From positions 330,991 through 367,931 of the forward strand of contig BFEA01000577.1 of the NCBI GenBank assembly GCA_003427395.1: a stretch of 36,941 nt of DNA, given 5' to 3'. Positions 11,208 to 21,500 of the stretch are shown here, piece by piece; positions within the stretch are counted from its first letter, which is position 1, and every line of letters starts with the position of its first letter. Origin of the DNA: Chara braunii. Lineage: Eukaryota > Streptophyta > Charophyceae > Charales > Characeae. The notes below the pieces were generated by a model. That model searched no databases. It saw only the letters and a list, made by a program, of their open reading frames with translations, and was not told where the DNA came from. The position numbers and the translations under genes were made by a program.

Positions 11208-12560
11208 GCAGTGCAGCTTCGGTAGCAGCTGACCAAACCCCAACGAGCACACGAATGTGAGGACGCGCTCATGAGCATTTGGGCGCCGAGCCCAGCGCTG
11301 TCTCCAATGGAGCTGGCCGGCCCCTGCCGTGGCTGCCAGCAGCATGTGGAGAAGATGCCCTGTGTACATGCCCGCAATAGCGCACCAGGGAGGCAACGCG
11401 ACCTCCACCAAGACCATGAAAAGAAAAGCAACGAAAAGAACCCCGAATTCGTCGGCCTCTGCCTACTTCTACCTGACTTCCCTAGACCTACAGCACAGCG
11501 GCCATCTACAGACCTATCTGACCGTCCAAACAGCAAACATCTACAGCTATCTACATGCATCTAGATGGAAACCTAGGCTAAGGGGACCCAAAGCTAGGAC
11601 ACACAAAAGAAAGACCTACAGGCCTACCAGTTTCCAGAGGGGCAGAAATGGACAAAACAAGGCTGAAAGGCCGAAGACTATGAAGTAGAGACTACTAGAA
11701 ACAGGTTCAAGGTTCAAGACCAATAAAGCTCAAAAACTGTCAAACACCACAAACACACTACAGGTCACGGGATCAAGTCCCGCAGGCCCAAAACAAGGAA
11801 ACAGCAAACACAGTCAGTGTACAGTCCCACTGGGATACTGCGATTTATTGCAAAGGGGGAGCTGCAAGAACAAATGAAAGGGGTACCCGAAGAAAGCAAA
11901 CATGAACACAATCAAGAAAGGAGTTTACATGCCTCTATTGTACTTCACGCTGCTTGCTATAGAGGTGCAATTGTTTCATTGTTGGATTTGCTTCGAGTTC
12001 TCTGACCTATTTGGCGGGGTCTCACTGGATCAAGTGACCAGTTTCCCCCGTGGACTTCCAGACAACCTCAGGACACGAAGTGGGCGAAGCCGAAGGCCTG
12101 ACTTTAGTGAGTCCACACAAGACGAGACATCAGATCTCGTACTCGACTAATTATGTACTAGAAAAAGGAGTTTCTGGACACATGCACACAAATACACAGA
12201 CCCTTTTTTTACGAGTTTTGTTTGGCGAATTTAAAGCAAACAGACACAGGATATGTGGCAGTCAACTACAAAAACTTGGACAACCTCGCTCACATTTTTA
12301 TTGTTTTGATTCTGGATTTTGAAAAGAAGTTGGGTAATGATGTTTGGTGATCGTTTAGCAACGCGAATATCAAAAGCAGGGGTGCTTCTATGTTTTTTCA
12401 ATCACAGGCTTGAGGCTTGTTTGATGTACTCCTACTCAAGGCCAAAGCGTGCTTGTAGCTGAGGCGCTTGACAGAAAAAAGGTCTGCACTGCAGCAGTAA
12501 ATAAGTGAACGAAAAAGAGAGCAATTCATATGGTGTAGCCCTGTGATTGCATTTTTTTTT
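11208..12560. other. no gene recognised
   Basis: A CA-rich, low-G stretch at about 11450-11830 and an ordinary mix after it. No long open frame with recognisable motifs on either strand, and no LTR or terminal repeat seen. It may be degraded retroelement sequence because elements flank it on both sides. Confidence 0.5.
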
Positions 12561-12581
12561 CCTTTCAATTGAATTGAAAGG
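12561..12581. repeat. perfect 10-bp palindrome
   Basis: CCTTTCAATT and AATTGAAAGG are separated by one G. It lies just upstream of the 231-bp duplication and follows a run of T. Confidence 0.8.
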
Positions 12582-12610
12582 ATGTCACGTCTCAGTCATG
12601 TCCCGAGTCC

Positions 12611-13072
12611 CGGTCAGAGAGTCCCAATGGTCCCAGTCCTATGCACAGGAGTTGAACCGGCAGGCCCAGCGGCCGAAATGCCGATGCACGCCTGGTAGGT
12701 CGTTAGTAGTCCTAGGTTGTCAGAAGTCTAGTAGACCCGGGTACCGGACAGAAAAAGCGCAAAGTCTTGGTCCAGTCTTGGCAGCAGGATCCAAGGCAGC
12801 CATGTGGACCTATGGAACCTGGAAATTGCAACCAACAGGCACGGTCACAGAGTCCCAATTGTCCCAGTCCCATGCACAGGAGCCGAACCGGCAGGCCCAG
12901 CTGTCGAAATGCCGATTCACGCCTGGTAGGTCGTTAGTAGTCCTAGATTGTGAGAAGTCCAGTAGGCCAGGGTACCCAACAAAAAAAAGTGCAAAGTCTT
13001 GGTCCAGTCTTGGCAGCAGCATCCAAGGTAGGCCCAGAGACCTATGGAGCCCGACATTTGCGACTGGCAGGT
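12611..13072 (+). repeat. tandem duplication, 2 x 231 bp
   Basis: The unit beginning CGGTCAGAGAGTCCC at 12611 repeats at 12842 as CGGTCACAGAGTCCC, with long matching runs (GTAGGTCGTTAGTAGTCCTA and CAAAGTCTTGGTCCAGTCTT in both). It lies upstream of the second gypsy element and may be part of its U3, where such duplications are common. That role is an inference. Confidence 0.8.
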
Positions 13073-13402
13073 CAGGGAGACCATTACTCGTTTGGAGCAA
13101 AGAAAGATTGGCCATTGCGCTGCTACTCAAGAAGCTGATGTGCCCGGGCGACACACTTGTTCGTTCGCATGTTGCGGAAGAGCTGCTGTGAGCTTGTGCG
13201 ATTGTCGAGGTGACTGGTCGGGCATACCGGAGGAGAAGTCCGGGTGCCATGGTGCCATGGCTAGGACTAGCGAAGGAGGAGGAAAACACCATAGCAGTTA
13301 GGATTAAGTGTCGAGTGCGTTCGGAGTGTGAGAGTGAGCCATCCAAGTAAGATAGAGAAGTGAGAGATAGTGAGGCAGAGCACTAGAGTGATGACAACAG
13401 AC

Positions 13403-13404
<2 letters not shown>

Positions 13405-13454
<50 letters not shown>
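13405..13454. repeat. (GA)n microsatellite
   Basis: 25 GA units without interruption. Confidence 0.95.
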
Positions 13455-13457
<3 letters not shown>

Positions 13458-13849
13458 GAGGTGACTGGCTGGGCATGCCGAAGGAGAAATCTGGGCACTA
13501 GGGTGCTATAGCAAATTGTGATTTCTTTTTCTTTAACAAGGCCAGGGGCATCCCCAAACCGGTGCACTTTTGGACAGTCCAACCAACCAAAGACGTAACG
13601 AGTCTTTGATGGTGAAGGGCCTGAACATGGCCCTGAATGCTTTAGAGGGGGCGCACAATTATTTGATAACAACCCAATGTGTCATTGGTATTACAATATG
13701 GGGGCACATTTAGCCAAAGAAGACCAGTCTACTTGGGTGCGGGCAGTGCTGTAAGCAAAGCCCGGTGTTTGGCAAACGGCTCCTCACCTCCGTGACCGAA
13801 GGGTAGATATGAGCACCATTTATCGACTAGGTTTGAAGTAACGCCCAGC

Positions 13850-14185
13850 AAAGGACGAAGCATAGATTATAGGGGTCTCAACACCGTTACAGTGAAGAAT
13901 GCATAACCACTGCCCCATATAGATGATCTGTTGGATCGGGTGCAGGGCTGTAAGTACTTCTCAAAGATAGATATGAAGTCAGGGTACCACCAGATAGAGG
14001 TTCACCCTGATGATCAGTACAAAACGGCGTTCAAGACTAGATATGGGCACTATGAGTTCATAGTGATGCCCTTTGGACTGACCAACACACCGGCCACATT
14101 CCAGCGCTGTATGAATGATTTGTTTAGGCCGTGGTTAGATAGATTTGTAGTCGTCGATTGAGATGATATTTTGATAGAGTATGCC
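13850..14185 (+). pseudogene. reverse transcriptase fragment of a second gypsy element
   Basis: One frame shows an IDYRGLN motif (about 13862), a TAA at 13904, then [24 protein letters not shown] (about 13955) and [12 protein letters not shown] (about 14066). It reaches the catalytic region at about 14150, where the usual YxDD is damaged: TGA at 14159 stands directly before DDIL. The fragment starts inside the RT fingers and ends just after the catalytic site. It differs in many residues from the RT at 4.2-4.6 kb, so it is a different family member. Confidence 0.88.
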
Positions 14186-15362
14186 TGCAGTTGTAAAGTC
14201 TGCCAGCGCAACAAAACTACGACGCGAGCCCCATTGGGTCTTTGCAGACCCTTGCCTCCATCAGGACCCGAGGAGTCTGTGTCCATTGGTTTTATGGATG
14301 CTGGGGTCAGGAGTAGGCATGGCAAGAGCCAACTCATGGTTGTAGCTGATAGGTTTAGCAAGTATGCTGTTTTTGTTCCTTTGCCCTCTGAGGCACGCAC
14401 AGAGTTAGTGATAGAGAAGTTTTTGGATGCCTAGGTAAGTGAGCATGGTATCGTTGTCTATAGTTAGTGATAGAGACACGTGGTTTACTAGTCTGAACTG
14501 GCAGGAACTTAAGAAAGTGTATGGTTCTAAGTTGTTGATGCCGCCTGGCCGCCATCTAGAGACTAACGGTCAGACTGAGCAGATGAACAAGATCCCGCAA
14601 CAAGTTCTTAGAATGTATATTAGACGTGATCAGGTTAACTGGGACGAGATGCTCCCAAAGGTAGCCAGTGCTTACAATAATAGTGTTCATCTAGCCACTT
14701 GTCGCACTCCCAACGAGTTACACAAGTCCTTTAGACGCCGCAGACCGTTTGAGGGACTAAACCGGGACCAGATTCAGAGGCTGGCGCCTGGTAGTAGGGA
14801 GTTCGCGCTACAGCACGAGAAGGAAATTGCCAAAGTGGTAGAGAACCTCAGGAAGGCCCAGCACAGAATGATAGAGCAAGCTAACAAGCATCGTCGCCCA
14901 TTGCAGTTCCAAGTAGGCGACTTTGTCTGGGTCAGGTCTAAAGAGTTTACTCTTGAGGAGAAATTGTTGTCTGCGTATAGAGGACCATGGCCAGTTCTAG
15001 AAGTCAAAGGCTGAGATGACGGACCGTCCTACACGATAGACATTCCAGCACACCTCCACACCTATCTAGTTTTCCATGTGTCAAAGCTGTTGCCTTGCAC
15101 TACGAGTCAGCAGTTCCCATCGAGAAGATCCATGATCCCTCCGGATATGGACGGAAGGTACAACGTTGACGGCATAGTGGATGAAGATGTATTCAAGACA
15201 AGGAGTAGAGGTCGTCCACAGAAACAGTATAAAGTCAGATTTGCCTACCAAGAGCCCGAGGATGATCGATGGTTTACGCGAACAGAACTTCTAGAAACGG
15301 CTCGCGACATAGTTCGTGCCTACGAGAGAGCTAAGAAAGGTAAAGATCCTGCTATAGATTGA
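14181..15362 (+). pseudogene. integrase and chromodomain fragment of the second gypsy element
   Basis: It continues in frame from the RT remnant into the Cys pair of the integrase zinc site (CSCKVCQRNK, about 14185). The core has the first Asp in FMDAGV (about 14297), a frame change near 14440, the second Asp in SDRD (about 14467), and the Glu after GQT (about 14575). A TGA lies at 15012. The C-terminal part (about 15150-15300) has a chromodomain-like QYKVRFAYQEPEDDRW block. RT thumb, RNase H and the start of integrase are absent. Confidence 0.88.
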
Positions 15363-15612
15363 ATTATTCTCAGAGGACCTCGAATTTAGGTTGGCGGGAG
15401 TGAAACGGTTCACCTGTCGCACGACAGTTTGCAGCAGCCAGGGCTTGATCCTTAGACCTCCCCGCTACCCGTGTACAGTATATGTTGACCCTTGCGTGTG
15501 CTCGAACCCGCGACCTGTCCATGAAAGTCGTCTGTTTGAGGCTATTGTACATATGTAGGTCACGGGGTCTCGATCTGTTAACCTGTAGGGTAGTAGTCTT
15601 AGTGTAGGTCCG

Positions 15613-15717
15613 GTCGTAGCTGCTACAGTTTCGAAAGGTCAATGATGGTCGTAGGTGCTACAGTTTCGAAAGGTCAATGATGGCCGTAGCTGCTACAGTG
15701 CCGAAGGGTCACGTAGG
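15613..15717 (+). repeat. 3 x 35-bp tandem repeat
   Basis: Units start at 15613, 15648 and 15683, each opening GYCGTAGSTGCTACAGT. The first two are nearly identical; the third differs at its end. Confidence 0.85.
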
Positions 15718-15719
15718 AT

Positions 15720-16230
15720 ATACTAGGACTTTCTAGATGAGTCTACTCTGCCCCTTCATGAATCCTAGCTAGCAGTCGGTAGGCAAGTGGGCAAGTGGGC
15801 AGTCTAACTCAGCCCAGTCAGCGGTACCCAGTGCCGGTCGCACCTTGTCAAGTCAGCAAGTACCATGTGGGACTGTGTGCACCCCGGCCCCAGGGTCCAA
15901 GGGCAGAACTTCGCAATCCGAAGTATAAATCAAGAGGCAGCGTTCAGTCATTCATTCATTCTGCCTGTGAGCCGTGCGGAAGTGCTGTCGGATTGTCTTG
16001 TGTACGAAGGTCTGCAGGTGCCCGAAGGAGAAGTGGGCTAAGAGGAGGAAGTCGGCCATAGCCGAGCTTGTTAGTAGGGAGGAGGAAGACGGCGGCCATA
16101 GTCGCCACATCAGAGAGTGAGTAGGTGGTTAGTGTGTGTGTATGTGTGATGTGTGTGTACGAGTGCGGGACATCCAGGGAGATCCAGGGTGTGTGTACGA
16201 ACAAGTTACTGGGAGTACAGCGGACGGTTA
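15720..16230 (+). mobile_element. LTR-promoter-like region after the second gypsy element
   Basis: It lies about 360 bp after the integrase stop. It has a TATAAAT at 15924-15930, a CATTCATTC stretch about 20 bases later, and two CATA-loop hairpins at 16052-16065 and 16091-16106, then TG-rich sequence. This resembles the U3/R boundary of an LTR, and a similar layout recurs near 18530-18650. No matching 5' LTR was found, so the call is tentative. Confidence 0.4.
15924..15930 (+). promoter_or_regulatory. TATA-like box
   Basis: TATAAAT in the LTR-like region after the second gypsy element. Confidence 0.4.
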
Positions 16231-16524
16231 TAGCCAATCAAGACAAGTTGAATCTGAACTGCGTTCTTGGCTTCGTTATCTCTGAGCTTTGTGTGGGCGC
16301 AAGTCGCCAGCTTGATCGTCATCTGTTTGTAAGCATGCTGAGTGTGGAGAAAAACAAGTCTGATTGCACTAGACTGAAATTTGTCCCAAATATAGACTAT
16401 CTATAATGACTGTATGTTCTCTTTGGGGGAAGACAGCAGCGAGCCTACGCTCTTTGCTTTTTTCCGCCTTGTCTCGTTACCGTATCACATTAAACCACCA
16501 GTACCTTCCCCGGCTATATTTCAG

Positions 16525-16790
16525 AGATGCGGCTCGTTAACGGCCGGGTTGCCGTTGGTCAAATTCAGCAAAAGGGCCTTTGTCGCATCACCGGCCCTCC
16601 GAAAGTCGCGGTGAGGGGCCCGGCGACATGGTCCAAGTACTGGTGGTTTAAGCAGCGCTTTCTCATGCTGATCTGCAACTGTGGAGCGAACCCCTCAGCC
16701 TGAGGCACACCTGCTCCCAGGAATGTCATTGCCTTCCTGCAGGATCCCGAATATCAACGACAAGCATTCATTACGTCCTTTTTAGTAAGT
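16525..16790 (+). pseudogene. short coding-like stretch of unknown identity
   Basis: A frame from ATG 16527 to TGA 16701 encodes 58 residues, including GQIQQKGLCRITGPPKVAV and WSKYWWFKQRF. It is directly preceded by a C/T tract ending in CAG that could be a splice acceptor. After the stop the same frame reads NVIAFLQDPEYQRQAF (about 16722), then a GTAAGT at about 16785. A similar NVIASLDDPSYQRQAL is encoded at about 16848. I do not recognise the family. It may be exons of a real gene or a decayed copy. Confidence 0.3.
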
Positions 16791-16847
16791 TTCTTGTAAA
16801 TTTCTACTGATCCCATGAGAAAGGGGTTAGTTTCAACTGATCCAATG

Positions 16848-16895
16848 AATGTCATTGCCTCACTGGACGATCCCAGTTATCAGCGACAAGCGCTG
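16848..16895 (+). repeat. second copy of the NVIA...YQRQA coding-like motif
   Basis: It repeats 16722-16769 about 126 bp downstream, with most residues kept when both are translated. Changes fall largely where they alter few residues. Confidence 0.5.
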
Positions 16896-17089
16896 CGGAC
16901 TTCTGCTGCGCTTCAATTAAAAAGAACCTTCACCTGCGGCCGTGGCTTTTTTTCCCTGATACCTGACTCTATGTTTGGTGCTGCACACCGACCAGGTGAA
17001 TGGTCCTACATTCTATCTGTGTACCTGCCTACCTACCTAATAAGTTAATAACCCATCTATCCTTTCTTTCGGCCTTCCTACTGACCTAG

Positions 17090-17235
17090 TACCTACCTAC
17101 CTACCTACCTACCTACCTACCTACCTACCTACCTACCAACCTACCTACCTACCTACCTACCTACCAACCTACCTACCTACCTACCTACTACCTACCACCT
17201 ACCTACCTACCTACCTACTGACTTACATACCTATG
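17090..17235. repeat. (TACC)n microsatellite
   Basis: Long TACC array with a few variant units; TGCC units continue at about 17262-17285. Confidence 0.95.
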
Positions 17236-17285
17236 TAACTATCCAGACAGTCTGCCTCCCTGTTTGCCTGCCTGCCTGCCTACCT

Positions 17286-18189
17286 GCGGGTCCCCGACAC
17301 GCCCACCTGGTCGTGTTACCTGCTGTTGCCGTGCCAAACAAGAGTAGATGGCAGTTGAAAGGTCCAAATTTGAACCTTCCTATGGCGTATGCCGCAACGA
17401 ACAAGAGACCAACCCCTCTTGTCATTCAGTAGGGTACTTTATCCACATCTTAGTTGGGTTGCCCTTCACATTTGTTCACTCCATTCATCACTGTGGTAGT
17501 GTGTGATTTCTGGCCGAGTGTGCATGGGATGTGGGTGATTCGGCAACTGCTCCATGTGCAATGACTGCAGGTCTTTGAGATCAACCTCGTATTGGCATGC
17601 CCCCATCCTCTTAGCACATGGTGCTAGGGACTCGTTTTTTCTTTCCTGATATGGAAAGAAAAAGGTTCTGATCTGCTTGTGGGAGCAGCGCCTACTGGAA
17701 ACCATACAGGTCCTTGGGATTATTTTGGAGAACGAGTAAGCTTTCTAGTTCCACTTTTTTGAGATCTCCACCATACACTGTTGTCATGCAATCGGCAGCT
17801 TCCTGTCCTTCCTTCTGACAGTGTCGTTGCAGTTAAGAGTCTTTTTAATCATCATCACACCCTCTCAGTTCAGACTGACTCCATAAAAACCATTGTCACT
17901 TCTCAGCCTCCTTATTATGGACTATGTTGCTAAATCTGGCACAAGAGAATTGCTCACCAGAGTCAACACAATGGACCTGTGTGTATGTTCTCAACTTTCA
18001 GGTTTCGATATCAGTTCTGAAAACGGACTGTTGAAGGATGCTCGATAAGATTAAGCAACTTTAGGCTGTCATCGGTGGATAAACGGGCTATGAGAGGCTG
18101 CCTGATGAAGTAATCATCTTTGGGAGTTTGGAGTCTTTGGACTAATATTCCTGAAAACATACCATTGGAGGCTGCCTGATGAAAGGATT
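17286..18189. other. no gene recognised
   Basis: No open frame with recognisable motifs. A stretch at about 18000-18125 resembles 19090-19205 (both carry TGATGAAGT(T)AATCATCT), suggesting diverged copies of one repeat around the GA tract. Confidence 0.4.
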
Positions 18190-18740
18190 TCACGCTGCAG
18201 ACACCCGAACTCCCAGTCCCAGAAGTCCCAAAGTCCCAGTGCCCCTGTTCTGGATGGTCCCGGGTGTACCAAGTCCGGGTAGGGTAGATCCGATAGACTA
18301 GGTTGAAGTGTCGTAGGTCGAGTCCGGTCAACATCTAGGAAATGCCGGGCCATTGTAGAGTCAGTCTGGTACCCGACAGAAAAGTTGAGGACTAAGGTGT
18401 CAGTCCAGTCCGGTCCCGAGTCCACAAAATTGCAGCAAGTCCCAGGAAAGTCCGGAAGCTACCGGACCGGTCCAACAGACAGGCCGTTGCTGACCGGTAC
18501 CGGTCCGAAGCAGGCCAAGCATCGACAGGTCCTATATTTAGCTGCTACAGTGCAGCAGCTCATCAGTTGTTCATTCACTCGAAGAGAGGGGAGCGGCGAC
18601 GCCGACCATAGCTAGGGTAGTGATAGGGAAGCAGGGTGGCCATAGCGGCCAAGGTCTGAGTCTGATCTGAGTGGCTGTATTCAGGGCACGATCCGGGGGA
18701 AGAGAAGCAGAGAGAGGTTGTGCGGCTGAGCGCTACAAGA
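18190..18740 (+). mobile_element. LTR-promoter-like region
   Basis: Rich in CCGGT, AGTCC and GGTCC motifs, like 12600-13070. It has a TATATTTA at about 18533 followed by TTCATTCACTC and a CCATAGC-containing leader, the same order as at 15924-16106. Probably the remains of an LTR of a related family. No partner LTR or boundaries were found. Confidence 0.35.
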
Positions 18741-18746
18741 CCAGAG

Positions 18747-18767
18747 GGAGGGAGGGAGGGAGGGAGG

Positions 18768-18858
<91 letters not shown>

Positions 18859-18863
18859 TGGGG

Positions 18864-18923
<60 letters not shown>
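18747..18923. repeat. GGGA and (GA)n microsatellite
   Basis: GGGA units then long GA runs, interrupted near 18855-18870 by G-rich units. Confidence 0.95.
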
Positions 18924-18927
<4 letters not shown>

Positions 18928-19980
18928 CAGTAGCTGGGTACATACCTGCTTCGTGTGTGGAAATTGTGTAAGCGGCGAAGTCCGCAGGAGACTTGGACAC
19001 TTTCTTTGTATAATAATGAGTCTCGGCTACGGGTTTTCGTTCATGGGCTCTCATCTGAATGTTCGTTGCATGTGTGTGCGAGTTGGGAGTGATTGAAGCT
19101 ATCGAAGCCCGTCTTCAGATAATGTCATCTATCGATAAGCTTTCTGGAAACTTGAAGACAGACTATTGAGCCGTGTGATGAAGTTAATCATCTGTGGGAT
19201 GGACTGGGATCACATTCATTCTTCAGGCTGGCTGTTGAGCATATGTCTGTCATTTTCAGGTTGGCTTTCAAACATGTACTGAAATTTCAATTTTCTGGGT
19301 AAAATGGTGATCTGCAGATGGCATGGAGGGTTTCAAGGGGGTTGGTGAGGATACATTTGGGGGGCGCAATTGCAATTGCCAGAAGAGAATTTGTCGACAA
19401 CACCCCCCCGCCATTGCATTTGCCGCTGGAGGTAATAAGGTGAGGAGGGGGAAATTTCGTGGATATCCCTATCGTGGCTGCCTTCCTAACATAGCAGTGC
19501 TCGTTGATAGAGACGGACACAGGCATGCAAAGTGGACCTGCTTCCATCTTGTGTATTGTGGTGCCTCTACTTTGATCATGTGTCTTAGCCTCCAGACAAA
19601 TCATCTTAGATCATACTCACATTCTGACTTCCTGGGATGCATCGGACTGCAGCTACAACTTGATTCATTCGAAAAGGTCTCAGTCTGAATATGCCATTAG
19701 AAACACCACTGTTCAGAAATATCTGGAAAGACTGGATGATACTTGAATTCCTGATGCTTTGAAAGCTTGAATTCAGTGTTTCATGAACTTGCATTTTGGA
19801 AAAGACAGAGTGTTGAGCTCAACACATGCCATCCCTTCAGATTCAGAATGAGTTGGCGAAAGTCCAACATAACAATTTGTCAACAGACTTAACACCCATA
19901 ACCTCCCCCCAACTTTTTTGTCCTTTTAACCGTTTCCAACTTTCCACTAATGGTTTACCAGGTTGTTTTTTGGGACATTA
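18924..19980. other. no gene recognised
   Basis: Ordinary composition, only short open frames, no recognised motif. The left end of the mitochondrial insertion may lie within the last ~100 bases. Confidence 0.4.
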
Positions 19981-20228
19981 CTCAGGTTGGAGAGCCGTGT
20001 GATGGGCGACCATCTCGCACGGTTCGGAGAGCACTTGTTACGGCTGAATAGAACGTTTTACTACGGTCTATCAGTTTAACTCTTGACTCAATTTATTATT
20101 ATGGAGAATTATTGTATCAAGATTTGAATATTCGAGAATACTTCGGTTCAATTCGACCGCCTATGGGTGCGCAAGTGTTTGGTTTTCGTCCTGGTAGATG
20201 TGTTATACACCATTTTCCTAAAAGAACC
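19981..20228 (+). pseudogene. rps3: nuclear mitochondrial insertion: rps3 intron end and start of exon 2
   Basis: Seen: a group II domain V hairpin (19993-20026), a domain VI-like stretch ending in AC at 20080, then a frame reading [38 protein letters not shown] up to 20228, where the match stops abruptly at C-rich DNA. Known: plant mitochondrial ribosomal protein S3 has this block near its N-terminus, right after the group II intron at position 74. Here the exon begins with one base that completes a codon, the phase expected for that intron. S3 is part of the mitochondrial small ribosomal subunit. This copy has no exon 1, lacks most of the protein and is not functional. The left end is uncertain. 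Confidence 0.85.
19993..20026 (+). ncRNA. group II intron domain V
   Basis: 34 bases beginning GAGCCGTGTGATGG and ending CGCACGGTTC. The long stem has a two-base bulge, a GCGA tetraloop closed by ATGG/CCAT, and the AGC triad in the 5' strand, all standard for domain V. It is a fragment, since the rest of the intron is absent. Confidence 0.9.
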
Positions 20229-20469
20229 CCTCTTCCAGACCCTCCCTACCCCGCCACCCACAAACACACCCTCTCCTCGCCCTACTCCCCCTGCAGAACT
20301 GCTAAAAGCGAATGAATGACCATCACTAAGAGAACAGACAGAACAGACAAGTGATAGGCTCCGAATATGCCAAAAGCAAGACGGGTGTGTAGGTACTTGG
20401 TACCTAGCACTCAACCACGCAAACGTAGCTGGTCTCACCGAATTTGCAGCAATGAAATGGCCATATCAA

Positions 20470-21500
20470 CATCAGGCTTGTACTCCCGGGGCATCCCGGG
20501 CTGGGGTCCGAGGGTGCTGGGGGTGGGACCCCTGGCCATGTTCCCTTAGGGATGTGCCCGCACACCCCGCAGCACACGGGCCTGAAGGTTCGCACCCTTT
20601 GTGGGGATAGGGACGACGATGTTGCAGGGGAGCTGTGGGGGTGAGGCCAGCGCTGTTCCGGGGGCACTGTGGGCGCCGAGGTCAGTGGTGTGGAGGCGGT
20701 CAGGAGAAGTGGCAGGGACGTTATCGTGGGGTTGCAGGGGCGGGGGTGGTATCGTGGGGTCACAGGGGTGGGGACAGCATCGTGGAGCCGCATGGGCGGG
20801 GACGACATCGTGAGGTCGGAAGGGGGCGGAACAAGATAATGGTGCAGGTGACAGGGTGCAAGGGCACGGGGCAGAAGATCCCCACCTTCCCTAGCTTTGT
20901 TGCAGGGGCGCTCTAGGGGCTGGGGCAGCGTTGTAGCAGGGTTGCTGTGTGGGCCGGGGGCAGGAGACGGGGTACGGAAGCAGGGCACGGTGAAACGGGG
21001 GTTGTTGAAGGGATGCTGTGGGAGCAGGGTGGCATTGTTTTGCAGGCTTGCTGTCGGGGGGGGCAGTGTTGTTGCAAGGGTACTGAGTTGGGGTGCAGGG
21101 CCAGTGACAGGCGCCGGAATGGGGTTGTGGAATTGCGGGCGTGCGTGGGTGGGGAGAGCGGGGGTAAAGGGGGGGAGCAGAGATGGGATAATGGTGCAGA
21201 GGACAGGGTGTAAGAGCACAAGCCAGGAGTGTGTGAGTGGGGGCCACGGGAGTGGGGGCAGGGGATGGATGGGGGCGGGGTGGGGTGGGGTGGGCGCGGC
21301 CGGGCTGGGGCCAGTGGCAGGGACAGGGCCGATGGTGCAGAGGCATGGTCAGGTACTGCGGCGGGGGCCGGGACGCCGGGAAGTGGCAGGGGACAGGGTT
21401 GACCGTCCTTTGGCCCCTCCCTTTGTTTCCAGCCACGGGGAGCAGGCAGAGCAAACAAAAAAAATCGACCTTCGTGCGGGGTTGCAGAGGTCTGGGACAC
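20470..21500. repeat. G-rich, strand-asymmetric region of diverged repeats
   Basis: About 1 kb with long G-rich runs on the + strand and few C runs. Phrases recur, for example ATAATGGTGCAG...GACAGGGTG at about 20839 and again at about 21188. Long open frames exist in several reading frames on both strands only because stops are rare in such sequence. No protein is called. Confidence 0.75.
20715..20826 (+). repeat. 28-bp minisatellite, four units
   Basis: The anchor ATCGTG falls at 20723, 20751, 20779 and 20807, exactly 28 bases apart. Each unit also has GGGACG- and GCAGGGG-like segments. Confidence 0.85.

Noticed and set aside
11764-11785. T-arm-like CGGGATCAAGTCCCG
   Set aside because: No D arm, anticodon arm or acceptor around it.
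12547-13191. 214-codon open frame across the 231-bp duplication
   Set aside because: The protein repeats only because the DNA does; no motif.
12600-16230. A complete LTR pair around the second gypsy element
   Set aside because: The flanks share motif style but I could not align them as one LTR, so only LTR-like regions are called.
18575-19096. Open frames made of Arg-Glu or Leu-Ser repeats over GA tracts (also at 13.4, 26.5, 29.3 and 33.0 kb)
   Set aside because: Pure microsatellite translation.
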